NCBI GenBank assembly: GCA_900319075.1 | Contig: ONMZ01000015.1 | Span: 1-41,459, forward strand | DNA: 41,459 nt | Direction: 5' to 3' | From: an uncultured Eubacteriales bacterium | GTDB lineage: Bacteria > Bacillota > Clostridia > Oscillospirales > Ruminococcaceae | Part shown: positions 23,826 to 33,020 of the stretch, piece after piece | How the letters are laid out: every line of letters begins with the position of its first letter | How positions within the stretch are numbered: the first letter of the stretch is position 1 | Notes under the pieces: model-generated | What the model was told of the DNA's origin: nothing | The model's input: the letters and a program-made list of their open reading frames with translations, nothing else | The model's database searches: none | Made by a program: the position numbers and the translations under genes

Positions 23826-24965
23826 ATGTCGGAAAGATCTGAGGATATAGCTGTCCTTGCTGCGGACAGAGAAAAAATAATCGTAAGAACAAGTGCGGTG
23901 GGAATAGCGGCAAATGTGCTGCTTGCAGCGTTCAAAGCGTTTGTGGGTTTTGTGTCCAATTCCATAGCAGTCATACTTGATGCAGTCAACAATCTGTCCG
24001 ATGCCCTGTCCTCGGTAATAACCATTATCGGCGCAAAGCTGGGTGCGAAAAAGCCGGATAAAAAGCACCCCCTCGGATACGGCAGGGTGGAGTATATAAG
24101 CTCAATGCTGGTTGCCGCCATAGTTATATATGCAGGTATCACATCCCTGGTCGAGTCGGTAAAAAAGATAATACACCCGGAAACTGCGGATTATTCAGCA
24201 GTTTCCCTGATAATAATCAGCGTTGCCATAGCTGTAAAGCTGGTGCTGGGAGGATACGTAAAAAAACAGGGCAAAAAAGTCAATTCCGGCGCACTTACAG
24301 CCTCCGGATCGGATGCTTTGTTTGATGCTGTGTTGTCCTCGTCGGTCCTTGCCACAGCGGTCATCTATCTTGTGAGCGGCGTATCTCTTGAGGCATATAT
24401 CGGTGTGGTCATTGCAGGCTTTATTATAAAAGCAGGCATAGAGATGATGCTGGAAACACTTGATGATATAATTGGACAGCGCAGCGATTCGGAAATGGTC
24501 AAAAAGCTGAAACATATTATTTGTGAAGAAGATGCCGTAAGGGGAGCGTACGATGTTACCCTGTTCAATTACGGACCTAACAGAAACTATGGCTCGGTGC
24601 ATATCGAACTGCCTGACAATATGACCGTAGATGAGGTGGACCGTATAACCCGCAGGATCCAGCTGAACGTTTTTCAGAAAACAGGGGTCATACTCACCGG
24701 AGTAGGCGTGTACTCCTTTAATACGTCAGACGATGAGGCGGCGCAGATACGCAACAGGATACAAAAGGCGGTCCTTTCCCATGAATGGGCGCTGCAGATG
24801 CACGGGTTCTATACTGACACCAAGGCGAAAACCATACATTTTGACGTGGTCATAAGCTTTGATGTGGACAGCAAAGAGGCGCTGGAAACACTTACAAAGC
24901 AAACCAAGGAAATGTATCCGGATTATTCGGTAATGATAGTCCCCGATTCGGATATTTCAGATTGA
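23826..24965 (+). CDS. Cation diffusion facilitator (CDF) metal exporter
   Basis: 379 residues. Six transmembrane helices in the first 210 residues; metal-site motifs SNSIAVILDAVNNLSDALSSV in helix 2 and the family loop DKKHPLGYGRVEYISSM; a second Asp site in helix 5 (SGSDALFDAVLSSSVL). The cytoplasmic ferredoxin-like domain (residues about 215-300, HIICEEDAVRGAYDVTLFNYGPNRNYGSVHIELPDNMTVDEVDRI) is followed by an extra C-terminal 80 residues resembling a second such domain (KAKTIHFDVVISFDVDSKEALETL). CDF proteins export Zn2+, Fe2+, Mn2+ or Co2+ using H+. Helix 2 lacks a His at the usual site (N-L-S-D instead of H-x-x-x-D), which hints at Mn/Fe rather than Zn. GGAGGAG precedes the ATG. Confidence 0.88.
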   Translation: MSERSEDIAVLAADREKIIVRTSAVGIAANVLLAAFKAFVGFVSNSIAVILDAVNNLSDALSSVITIIGAKLGAKKPDKKHPLGYGRVEYISSMLVAAIVIYAGITSLVESVKKIIHPETADYSAVSLIIISVAIAVKLVLGGYVKKQGKKVNSGALTASGSDALFDAVLSSSVLATAVIYLVSGVSLEAYIGVVIAGFIIKAGIEMMLETLDDIIGQRSDSEMVKKLKHIICEEDAVRGAYDVTLFNYGPNRNYGSVHIELPDNMTVDEVDRITRRIQLNVFQKTGVILTGVGVYSFNTSDDEAAQIRNRIQKAVLSHEWALQMHGFYTDTKAKTIHFDVVISFDVDSKEALETLTKQTKEMYPDYSVMIVPDSDISD

Positions 24966-24973
24966 TATAATAT

Positions 24974-25016
24974 AAAAGCCTGAGAACAATTGCTTGCTCT
25001 CAGGCTTTTGTTTTTT
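24974..25016. terminator. Bidirectional terminator between CDF and YibF-like genes
   Basis: AAAAGCCTGAGA (24974-24985) pairs perfectly with TCTCAGGCTTTT (24998-25009); T-rich tail to the right and A-rich tail to the left serve both convergent genes. Confidence 0.9.
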
Positions 25017-25018
25017 GT

Positions 25019-25771
25019 TTAAGCTTTTTTCTCTTTTTTTAATGCGCCGGCGGTAATGTACGCCGTAATAGGTATAACAATGATACAGCCTATTGCGCTG
25101 AACAGTATCCTGATTATCTCTGCTGCGAAGGTCTTTGCGTTGACTATCTCTAAAAAAGAATAATTACAGGTATAAAACCAGATCATCAGCGTCATGAAAT
25201 CTCCGAGGAATGCAAACATAAGCGTGTTTGTGGTGGTGCAAAGAATATCCTTGCCAATGTTCATGGCGGATGCAAAAAGCTCTTTTTTTGAAAGCTCTCT
25301 GTTGTTTTCGTGCACCTCGTAAAGCGCAGATGAGATGGCTATTGAGGAATCTACAGTTGCTCCAATAAGACTGATAAGTATCATTGATATTGCAATGTCG
25401 GTAAAATCAAGCTTCACATCATAAGAGAACATATTTATCTCCTCGTAGGATTCGTATCCGAAGCCTGCGATCCTTGAAATATAGGTCATAAAGAATATGA
25501 GCACCGACAGTATCACAAGAACGACAGCTATGGATTTTATGCTGGAAATGGTCTTTATGCTTTCTCCGTTTACAAAAAACAGCATCACGCAGCTTACCGT
25601 AAAGCACCCGATAAGGGAACAGATAATAGGATTAAGACCCAGTGCGATCAGATAGAATATGACCATGAGGATAACAAAGTTCAGTATAAGCGAAACAAAA
25701 AGCTTTAATCCACGCTTTTTGTCAACATACATCATCAGCGCAAGAAGAATAAGTGAAAGCACTATTATCAT
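25019..25771 (-). CDS. YibE/F-like membrane protein (YibF-like partner)
   Basis: 250 residues with about seven membrane helices. The conserved core is VKLDFTDIAISMILISLIGATVDSSIAISSALYEVHENNRELSKKELFASAMNIGKDILCTTTNTLMFAFLGDFMTLM, the YibE/F family signature (G-A-x-x-D-x-x-I-x-I followed by G-x-D-I-x-G/C-T-x-x-N-T). It lacks the extracytoplasmic domain of its neighbour. ATGA overlap with the YibE-like gene shows tight coupling; the two probably form one transporter. Function of the family is not established, though a transport role is assumed. GAGGTG 7 nt upstream of the ATG. Confidence 0.82.
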   Translation of the reverse strand: MIIVLSLILLALMMYVDKKRGLKLFVSLILNFVILMVIFYLIALGLNPIICSLIGCFTVSCVMLFFVNGESIKTISSIKSIAVVLVILSVLIFFMTYISRIAGFGYESYEEINMFSYDVKLDFTDIAISMILISLIGATVDSSIAISSALYEVHENNRELSKKELFASAMNIGKDILCTTTNTLMFAFLGDFMTLMIWFYTCNYSFLEIVNAKTFAAEIIRILFSAIGCIIVIPITAYITAGALKKEKKA

Positions 25772-26823
25772 TGTTTTACACCTCGTTTCATTATCCTGAT
25801 GGAAACAAAAGCGCTTATGGGAATAGTGATCACTATTCCGATGCTTCCTGCAAGAAATCTTGCCAGTTCAAGAGAAAAGTTGCTGGCGATGTAGTTTTTG
25901 AACATAAATCCGTTGCGTATTGCAAGAACAAAAACAGGCAGCCCCGCACAAATATACGTGAAAAACAATACGTTGCTCATGGTGCCCATAATGTCTTTGC
26001 CTATCTCTTTGGCGGACTTGTTAAGCTCTTTTTCGGTTATTTCCTTATTTTTACCGATAAGCTCGGAAACCGAGGACGAAATGGTTATCGCAACGTCCAT
26101 GACCGCACCGATAGAGCCGATAAGAAGTTCCGGAAGGATTATATCCTCAGCAGGGACCGTAAGGAAGGAGACCTCGTTGAAATTCACGCCGCTGTAAGAT
26201 GTGGTCTTTACCACAATAAGCAAAAGTGCCAGCATGACAAATGTGGAAATCGCCACCGAGATAACTGCGGATAAGGTTTTCTTGTTCACACCGCTTGCAA
26301 ATATAAGTGACAGCACCGAAAAGATCAACATTTCCGTTACGCATAAAAACAGCAGGTCGACCCCTTTGATATAAAGATGAAGTCCTATATAGAAAATAAC
26401 AGAGTTGATGATAACGCTTGCAACGGACAAAAGACCCTTGAAAGATCCCACGATGTATATGAGTATCACAAATGCACAGCTCATAAGCGCCAGGTAAAAA
26501 TCACGCTTGAGCTGAAGCTCTGTGCCGTCGATGATGACCTTATCGCCTGTCCTGAATCGGTCTGTGACCACAGAGGAATAAGTCTGCTCATACTGCATCT
26601 CTTTTACCGAGCCTTTGTCTTTGCCGTTTTGTATAACACCTGTGACTTTGCGGGTGTAATGCTCCTCGCTCAGCCCCATGGAGTTGCGTGAGATCTCCTC
26701 ACGGACCGTTTCTATCTTTGTTATCTTCATTATCTGCTTTGAATACAGAAAATCGTCGTTATAGACAAATATCAAAACGGCAGCGGAAACAAGCAGAATA
26801 ATTATAAGAACTATCTTTTTCAT
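25768..26823 (-). CDS. YibE/F-like membrane protein (YibE-like partner)
   Basis: 351 residues: one N-terminal helix, an extracytoplasmic domain of about 90 residues (KITKIETVREEISRNS... to GDKVIIDGTELQLKRD, OB/beta-rich), then seven helices with the family core ILPELLIGSIGAVMDVAITISSSVSELIGKNKEITEKELNKSAKEIGKDIMGTMSNVLFFTYICAGLP. The core aligns well with that of the downstream protein, so the pair are paralogues of different build. The open frame begins three codons earlier at GTG, but GGTGG 5 nt before the ATG at 26823 favours that start. Divergent from the NRPS operon with its own sigma-A promoter. Confidence 0.82.
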   Translation of the reverse strand: MKKIVLIIILLVSAAVLIFVYNDDFLYSKQIMKITKIETVREEISRNSMGLSEEHYTRKVTGVIQNGKDKGSVKEMQYEQTYSSVVTDRFRTGDKVIIDGTELQLKRDFYLALMSCAFVILIYIVGSFKGLLSVASVIINSVIFYIGLHLYIKGVDLLFLCVTEMLIFSVLSLIFASGVNKKTLSAVISVAISTFVMLALLLIVVKTTSYSGVNFNEVSFLTVPAEDIILPELLIGSIGAVMDVAITISSSVSELIGKNKEITEKELNKSAKEIGKDIMGTMSNVLFFTYICAGLPVFVLAIRNGFMFKNYIASNFSLELARFLAGSIGIVITIPISAFVSIRIMKRGVKQ

Positions 26824-26869
26824 AAGCACCACCGGAAACTACAAAATACAAATAATACCTTCTCTTTGA

Positions 26870-26898
26870 ATTATACATTCTTTTATCTCTGATTGCAA
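26870..26898 (-). promoter_or_regulatory. Promoter of the yibE/F-like pair
   Basis: Minus strand TTGCAA (26898-26893), 17-bp spacer, TATAAT (26875-26870). Confidence 0.7.
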
Positions 26899-26949
26899 TA
26901 GGCAGAGGCAATTTTTCGTAATTCAAAAGGGCTTGCAGTGTTTTTTTCA

Positions 26950-26978
26950 TTGACAACCTACGACTCGTGATGTATAAT
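26950..26978 (+). promoter_or_regulatory. Consensus sigma-A promoter of the NRPS operon
   Basis: TTGACA (26950-26955), 17-bp spacer, TATAAT (26973-26978). The leader to the ATG at 27067 is about 80 nt. No partner-switch-dependent sigma promoter was recognised, so transcription looks constitutive. Confidence 0.82.
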
Positions 26979-27066
26979 TAAAACGGGTATACTGCGGCGT
27001 TTGTGCAGCAGTGACCAAAGCCTTATCAATAGCGGGGATAAATCGTAAAAAGAAAGGAAAAACGTT

Positions 27067-30000
27067 ATGGATCAGAGCATTGTTTTAAAAATCGCACAAA
27101 ACATAAAGGAAGATCCTCAGTTCGTAATTCTGGTCGATCAGGGGAAAAATAACTATTTCACATATAAAACCTTTGACGAGTGTGCACGGCGTATTGCCGG
27201 CAAGCTGTCACGCCTGAATGTGGGATATAGAGATTTTGTTACCATAGAGATGCCAAGGAATAAAGAGTATGTGGCAGCGATGTATGCCGTTTGGCTGGTA
27301 GGTGCGGCTTTTGCACCCCTTTCGCCTGCGTATCCGCCGGAGCGTCTTGAGTATATACGCAGCGACTGCGGCGCAAAGCTGGTCATAGACGAAAAGTTCC
27401 TCAGAGATATAGAAAAAGAACAGCCCTATGAAGCCACAAATGCTCCCAAGCCGGAAGATCCGTCTTTGCTTGTCTATACCTCCGGTTCAACAGGTAAGCC
27501 TAAAGGCGTTTTGCACTCTCATGCAAGTATAAGCAGCTCTGTTATCAGATATTGTGAGTATACCCAGGCTCCGGAGGGATTCCGTGCAGCTCTTGGTGCT
27601 CCGTTTACATTTGTCGCCTCGGTACAGGGCGTATTTGTTCCCCTTTACTGCAAGACGGCCTCATACCTCATGCCCTATGAGACGATGCGTGATCCTGTGC
27701 TGCTGGCAGATTATATCTACGACAATAAGATAAACCGTGTGTTTATAAGCCCTAAAATGCTCAGAGTGTTCAAGCAAAAGGGCAATTATCTGAAAACCGT
27801 TGTGACAGGCACCGAGCGTGTGAGCAATATCTATACCGATGAGTTTGAGCTGATCGTTATGTACGGTCAGACCGAATCTGCATCGGGAGCGCTGGCGTTC
27901 AGGATAGATAAAAAGTACGACAATACCCCTATCGGCAAGCCGCTTGGAGGCGTAAAGATCCATATTCTCGATGAAAACGGGAACGAAGCCGAGGAGGGCG
28001 AGCTTTGCCTTGCCGGTTATTTTGCCGACGGATATCTGAACCTTCCCGAGCAGACCGCAAAGACCTTTACCCCCAACCCCTTCAAGCAGCAGGACGGCTT
28101 TGATAAACTGCTGCATACCGGAGATATCGTTAAAATGGACGAACAAGGCAACGTTATCTTCCTTAACCGTAAGGACTGGATGGTGAAGATAAACGGACAG
28201 CGTGTTGAGCCGGGAGAGATAGAGGCGATAATCAAAAATACACATGGTATTGCCGACGCAGCTATAAAGGATTTTAAAAACCAGTACGGACAGGTTTATC
28301 TTGTTGCCTATTATGTTGAAAATGAGCCTGTGGATCCGCAGGATATCAAAAATGCAATAGGAAAGAAACTGCCGCCATATATGATACCGGCATTTTTTGT
28401 AAAACTGGATAAGCTCCCTGTGAACGCCAACGGAAAGCTTGACAGGAAAGCGCTTAATGCGCCGGAGGCAGGAAGCTTCAAAAGCGAATATGCTGCACCT
28501 GAAACGGATATGCAAAAGGCTTTGTGCTCCGCTTTTGAAAAGATCCTTGGCATTGAGAACGTGGGCGCAGATGATGACTTCTTTGCAATGGGCGGAGACT
28601 CTATAAAATGTGCAATGGTCTCGGCTGAATGTGACATCTACAAAATATCCACCGCAGATATCTTTGAGGGAAAAACTCCCCGAATGATAGAAAGACTGCT
28701 TATTAAAAAAGCACAGAAAAAGAAAATCGCCCCCAAAGCACAAAAGGCGAAAATATATCCCCTTACCCCCTCGGAAAGAGGAATGTATTTAGAGCAAAAG
28801 CTCAACGAAAACTCTACCGTCTATAATCTTAATATTGCAGTCATTATCAAAGGCAGCGATATGAATAAAGCGGAAAATGCCCTGAACCAGGTGTTTAAAG
28901 CGCATGAGGCTTTTCATTCCTATTATGGCGAGCAAAACGGTCTGCCTGTGCGTATAGTTTCTGATAAGCTGCCCAATATCGAGAAAAAGACAGCCTCTTG
29001 CCGTGAAGAGGTAATTAAGATCGTGGACGAAAGTGCCGTTGTGCCCTTTGACCTTAATAAAGGCATACCTGTGCGTGCGGCATTGTACCGGATCGACAAC
29101 GGCGGCATTGTCCTGCACCTTGAAATACATCATATCGCCTTTGACGGAGGCTCGGCAAAAACCTTTGTGGCAGAGCTTATCGACGGGCTTAACGGGTTGA
29201 GCGTAAGCCCTGCGGAGATAGACCTTTCGGATATCTATGATCTTGATATGGGCGAAAAGTACGAAAAGGGCATGGCTTATTATAAGAAGATGTTTGAAGA
29301 CTCGGTGCCTGTAAACGAAATGCCTGTTAAGGGCAGCCGTCCGAAGGTACACCCCTTGTCCGACAGACAGATAAACTTTGATTACGATAAGGACCAGATC
29401 AAAGCCATAGATAACATTGCCCGGCTTTACAGTGTGACAGAGTTTGAGCTTTTGTTCTCTGCTGTGGCAATGACCCTTGGCAAGTATACCGTATCTGAGG
29501 ATGTGGTGCTTGGCATACCTACAAATATGCGTCCCGACGGCGGCGATAATATAATCGGAATGTTTGTAAATACCGCCCCTGTAAGAATAAGACCTGTAAG
29601 AAATATGGAGCTTGCAGACTATTTTGCATCGGTCAGCAATTCTGTAAGAAACGCTACCTATGGAGCATATCTGCCTTTTGAAGACGTGGTCGCACAGTTT
29701 GTAAAGCAGCGTGACGAAAGCCGCAATCCTATGTTTGATGTAAGCGTCAACTATATGTGGAATCCTCCTGCATACAGCAAGGACGGTCTGACTGTTGAGC
29801 TTTATTCGCCGCTTCAGAAAATGGGACGTGATATAGGCTTTGTGTTCCGTAAGGGAGAAAACGGTCTGCATTGTATGGTGCAGTACTCATCACAGTTGTT
29901 TGAAGATACAGTGGTAGAAAACTTTACCGCTCAGCTCAGACATACCCTTGAGCTGCTTAAAAACAGCAGTCTGAAAACTGTAAGGGATGTGCTTGACCTT

Positions 30001-33000
30001 CCGCAGGATCAGCGCCAAAAGATCGAAAGCTTTTCCAGCGAGGCAGAAGCTGACGTGCCGGTGAAGCTTTTGCATAAAATGTTTGAAAAGTGTGCTGCTG
30101 AAAACCCGGATAGGATAGCACTTATTGCAAAGGATAGAACGCTGAGCTATAAAGAGCTGAACGAAAGTGCAAATATCGTTGCCAACGAGCTGATAAACAA
30201 AGGCGTTAAGGTCGGCGACAGCATCGTGCTGCTGCTTCCGAGAGAAAGCTGCTATTTCAGCTGTTTGTTCGGCGTTAATAAAGCGGGCGCAGCCTTTATC
30301 CCCTGTGATCCGCAGTACCCGGCTGATCGTATCAACAGCATTATTGAGGACAGCGATGCTGTGTTCATCATAACCACCAAGGATAAGCTTGACCAGTATA
30401 AGGATCATAATGCCATAGACGTTGAGGAAATACTCAAAGGCAGCCTGACAAATGATCCGGGCGTTGAGATGACGGGTGAAGAGCTGAGCTATATGATCTA
30501 CACCTCAGGCTCAACAGGTAAGCCAAAAGGCGTAATGCTGCGCCATAAGGGCATTTGTAACTACCTTATGCCGCACCCTGCAAATATCCATATGCACTGC
30601 TTGAAAAACAATGCTGAAAACTATCTTTCCGTAACCACCGTATCTTTTGATATGTCCTTCAAGGAGCATACCGCTGCCCTCTGCAACGGCAAAACGCTAA
30701 TATTTGCCGCCGAGGACGAGATGAATGATCCAAGAGCCCTTGCAGAGCTTATGGAAAAATACAATGTGGACTGCATCAATGCCACCCCGTCAAGACTTCA
30801 GCAGTATATGCAGTATGAGCCATTCAGAAAAGGACTTTCAAAGTGCAAAATGGTGATGTCCGGCGGCGAGGGCTATCCGATATCGCTGCTCGGCGAGCTT
30901 AAAAAATGCTCAGGCGATATAAAGATCTTCAACACCTACGGGCCTACCGAGATAACCGTATCCTGCAACGCCGCAGACCTTACCGATGCACAGCACATCA
31001 CCGTAGGCAGACCGCTGCTCAACTATAAGGAATATATCGTTGACAAATTCGGCGATATAGCGCCCTACGGCGTTGTGGGTGAGCTTTATGTGGGCGGTAT
31101 CGGCGTGGCAAAGGGCTATAAGAACCTTCCCGAAAGGACAGCCGAGGCTTTTGTTGAGTTTGCAGGGCAAAGAATGTACCGTACAGGTGACCACGCAAAA
31201 TTTGATAAGGACGGCAACGTTATAATACTTGGCAGACTTGACGACCAGGTCAAGCTGAGAGGTCTGCGTATCGAGCTTGGAGAGATACAGGGGCTTATAG
31301 CTGCACAGCCGCATATCAAAGAAGTTGCTGTGGTAATAAAGAAGCTGAGCGGACAGGATAACCTGTGTGCTTATTTCACAGCAGATACAGAGATAGATAT
31401 AACCGCATTGCGTGATGAGCTTAAAAAGAGCCTTACCCACTATATGGTCCCAACTGCCTATCTCCAGCTTAACGAGATGCCTATAACACCAAACGGAAAG
31501 ACAGATATAAGGCGCCTGCCGGAGCCTGTTTCCCTTTCCGGTACAGAGTATTGCGAACCTGCCAACGATACGGAAAAATTCTTCTGTGAGGCATTTGCAG
31601 CTGCTCTTAATCTTGAGCGTGTGGGAGCGCTTGACGATTTCTTTGAAATAGGCGGAACCTCCCTTATCGTAACCTCTGTGGTGCTGGCAGCTACGGAAAA
31701 GGGCTTTGAGATAACCTACGGAGATGTGTTCAAGCGAACTACTCCAAGGGCTCTTGCAGAGCTGTTCAAGGACGGAGAGGTAAACGATACACAACAGTTG
31801 TTTGATTTTGACAACTACGATTATACCAAGATAAATAAGCTTTTACAGGGCAATACTGTGGAAGCGTTCCGAAACGGCGAGCTGCGTGACGTGGGCAACG
31901 TTCTCATTACCGGTGCAACCGGTTATATGGGCGCCCACCTGCTTGCAGAGTACCTTCGCAGCGAAAAAGGTACCGCATACTGTATGATAAGAAAAGGCAG
32001 ATTCGATACCGCAAAGGAACGTCTTGAAAATATGATGTTCTACTACTTTGGCTCTGACCTTGAGGACGAGGTAAACAACCGTGTACAGGTCTTTGACGGA
32101 GACGTTGTGAACTATGCAAGCTTTGAGCGGTTTGAAAAAATGCCTGTGGATACCGTTTTCAACTGTGCGGCAAACGTAAAGCATTTTTCCAGCGGTACGG
32201 ACATTGAGGATATCAACGTGGGCGGAGCTGTGAACTGTATCAAGCTTTGTAAAAAAATTGGGGCAAGACTTATTCATTTCTCCACCGTTTCCGTTTCCGG
32301 AACCACAGACGATGTTTCAAAGCTCGGCAGACAGGACCTTGACGAACAGTCCCTGTACTTCGGACAGACCCTTGACAATAAGTATACCTCATCCAAGCTT
32401 ATGGGTGAGCGTATGGTTCTTGAGGCTGTCGCAGAAGGCCTTGATGCAAAGGTAATAAGGGTGGGAACTCTTGCCGCAAGAGAATCTGACGGTGAGTTCC
32501 AGATAAACTTCCTTACCAATAACTTCATGGGCAGACTTCGTTCTTATGCACTGCTTGGCTGTTTCCCATATGGTATGATAGAAAATCAGGTGTGCATGGG
32601 ACCTATCGACCGTTCCTGCGAGGCATTTTTGAAACTTGCCCGTTCGCCACGTGAGTGCTGCGTCTTTAATGCAGTCAATAACCATACTTTGCCCCTTGGC
32701 GATATAATTAGACAGATGAACGAAAACGGTATGGAAGTTAAGTTCGTTGAATATGATGAGTTTGCAAAGGCGCTTAATGAAGCTCAGCAGGACCCTGAAA
32801 AGGCAGCCATCCTTTCCAGTATGACAGCATATATGAATACTGCCCACGGAAAGAAAGTAACTGCCCTGCCATGCAAAGCACATTACACCACTCAGATCCT
32901 TGCACGAATGGGCTTTTTCTGGAATCAGAGCAATGAAAAATACGTAAACGACTTTATAAATGTCCTGCGTGGATTCAGATTTTTCAATAAGAATAATCTC

Positions 33001-33009
33001 AAACGATAA
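27067..33009 (+). CDS. Nonribosomal peptide synthetase, A-T-C-A-T-R
   Basis: 1980 residues. A1: core A3 YTSGSTGKPKGV (about 136), but the A4 region reads FTFVASVQG with Val183 where amino-acid-activating domains have Asp235 (GrsA numbering). T1: GGDS with Ser512. C: intact HHIAFDG (688-694). A2: A3 at 1144-1155 and FDMSFKE with Asp1195, Met1196, Lys1199; Lys at this pocket position recalls Glu-activating domains. T2: GGTS with Ser1532. R: SDR-type thioester reductase with GATGYMG (1616-1622) and YxxxK (Y1773, K1777), which releases the chain as aldehyde or alcohol. No thioesterase, epimerase or MbtH is present, and no phosphopantetheinyl transferase is in the window. Predicted product: an N-acyl (A1) amino-aldehyde, perhaps glutamate-like. 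First gene of a five-gene operon. Confidence 0.92.
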   Translation: MDQSIVLKIAQNIKEDPQFVILVDQGKNNYFTYKTFDECARRIAGKLSRLNVGYRDFVTIEMPRNKEYVAAMYAVWLVGAAFAPLSPAYPPERLEYIRSDCGAKLVIDEKFLRDIEKEQPYEATNAPKPEDPSLLVYTSGSTGKPKGVLHSHASISSSVIRYCEYTQAPEGFRAALGAPFTFVASVQGVFVPLYCKTASYLMPYETMRDPVLLADYIYDNKINRVFISPKMLRVFKQKGNYLKTVVTGTERVSNIYTDEFELIVMYGQTESASGALAFRIDKKYDNTPIGKPLGGVKIHILDENGNEAEEGELCLAGYFADGYLNLPEQTAKTFTPNPFKQQDGFDKLLHTGDIVKMDEQGNVIFLNRKDWMVKINGQRVEPGEIEAIIKNTHGIADAAIKDFKNQYGQVYLVAYYVENEPVDPQDIKNAIGKKLPPYMIPAFFVKLDKLPVNANGKLDRKALNAPEAGSFKSEYAAPETDMQKALCSAFEKILGIENVGADDDFFAMGGDSIKCAMVSAECDIYKISTADIFEGKTPRMIERLLIKKAQKKKIAPKAQKAKIYPLTPSERGMYLEQKLNENSTVYNLNIAVIIKGSDMNKAENALNQVFKAHEAFHSYYGEQNGLPVRIVSDKLPNIEKKTASCREEVIKIVDESAVVPFDLNKGIPVRAALYRIDNGGIVLHLEIHHIAFDGGSAKTFVAELIDGLNGLSVSPAEIDLSDIYDLDMGEKYEKGMAYYKKMFEDSVPVNEMPVKGSRPKVHPLSDRQINFDYDKDQIKAIDNIARLYSVTEFELLFSAVAMTLGKYTVSEDVVLGIPTNMRPDGGDNIIGMFVNTAPVRIRPVRNMELADYFASVSNSVRNATYGAYLPFEDVVAQFVKQRDESRNPMFDVSVNYMWNPPAYSKDGLTVELYSPLQKMGRDIGFVFRKGENGLHCMVQYSSQLFEDTVVENFTAQLRHTLELLKNSSLKTVRDVLDLPQDQRQKIESFSSEAEADVPVKLLHKMFEKCAAENPDRIALIAKDRTLSYKELNESANIVANELINKGVKVGDSIVLLLPRESCYFSCLFGVNKAGAAFIPCDPQYPADRINSIIEDSDAVFIITTKDKLDQYKDHNAIDVEEILKGSLTNDPGVEMTGEELSYMIYTSGSTGKPKGVMLRHKGICNYLMPHPANIHMHCLKNNAENYLSVTTVSFDMSFKEHTAALCNGKTLIFAAEDEMNDPRALAELMEKYNVDCINATPSRLQQYMQYEPFRKGLSKCKMVMSGGEGYPISLLGELKKCSGDIKIFNTYGPTEITVSCNAADLTDAQHITVGRPLLNYKEYIVDKFGDIAPYGVVGELYVGGIGVAKGYKNLPERTAEAFVEFAGQRMYRTGDHAKFDKDGNVIILGRLDDQVKLRGLRIELGEIQGLIAAQPHIKEVAVVIKKLSGQDNLCAYFTADTEIDITALRDELKKSLTHYMVPTAYLQLNEMPITPNGKTDIRRLPEPVSLSGTEYCEPANDTEKFFCEAFAAALNLERVGALDDFFEIGGTSLIVTSVVLAATEKGFEITYGDVFKRTTPRALAELFKDGEVNDTQQLFDFDNYDYTKINKLLQGNTVEAFRNGELRDVGNVLITGATGYMGAHLLAEYLRSEKGTAYCMIRKGRFDTAKERLENMMFYYFGSDLEDEVNNRVQVFDGDVVNYASFERFEKMPVDTVFNCAANVKHFSSGTDIEDINVGGAVNCIKLCKKIGARLIHFSTVSVSGTTDDVSKLGRQDLDEQSLYFGQTLDNKYTSSKLMGERMVLEAVAEGLDAKVIRVGTLAARESDGEFQINFLTNNFMGRLRSYALLGCFPYGMIENQVCMGPIDRSCEAFLKLARSPRECCVFNAVNNHTLPLGDIIRQMNENGMEVKFVEYDEFAKALNEAQQDPEKAAILSSMTAYMNTAHGKKVTALPCKAHYTTQILARMGFFWNQSNEKYVNDFINVLRGFRFFNKNNLKR

Positions 33010-33020
33010 GGAGGCTGCAA

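Noticed and set aside
27661-29871. Long minus-strand open frames (360 codons each) opposite the NRPS gene
   Set aside because: They lie wholly antisense to well-supported NRPS domains, have no ribosome binding sites and encode Cys/His-rich nonsense typical of the reverse frame of this codon usage.
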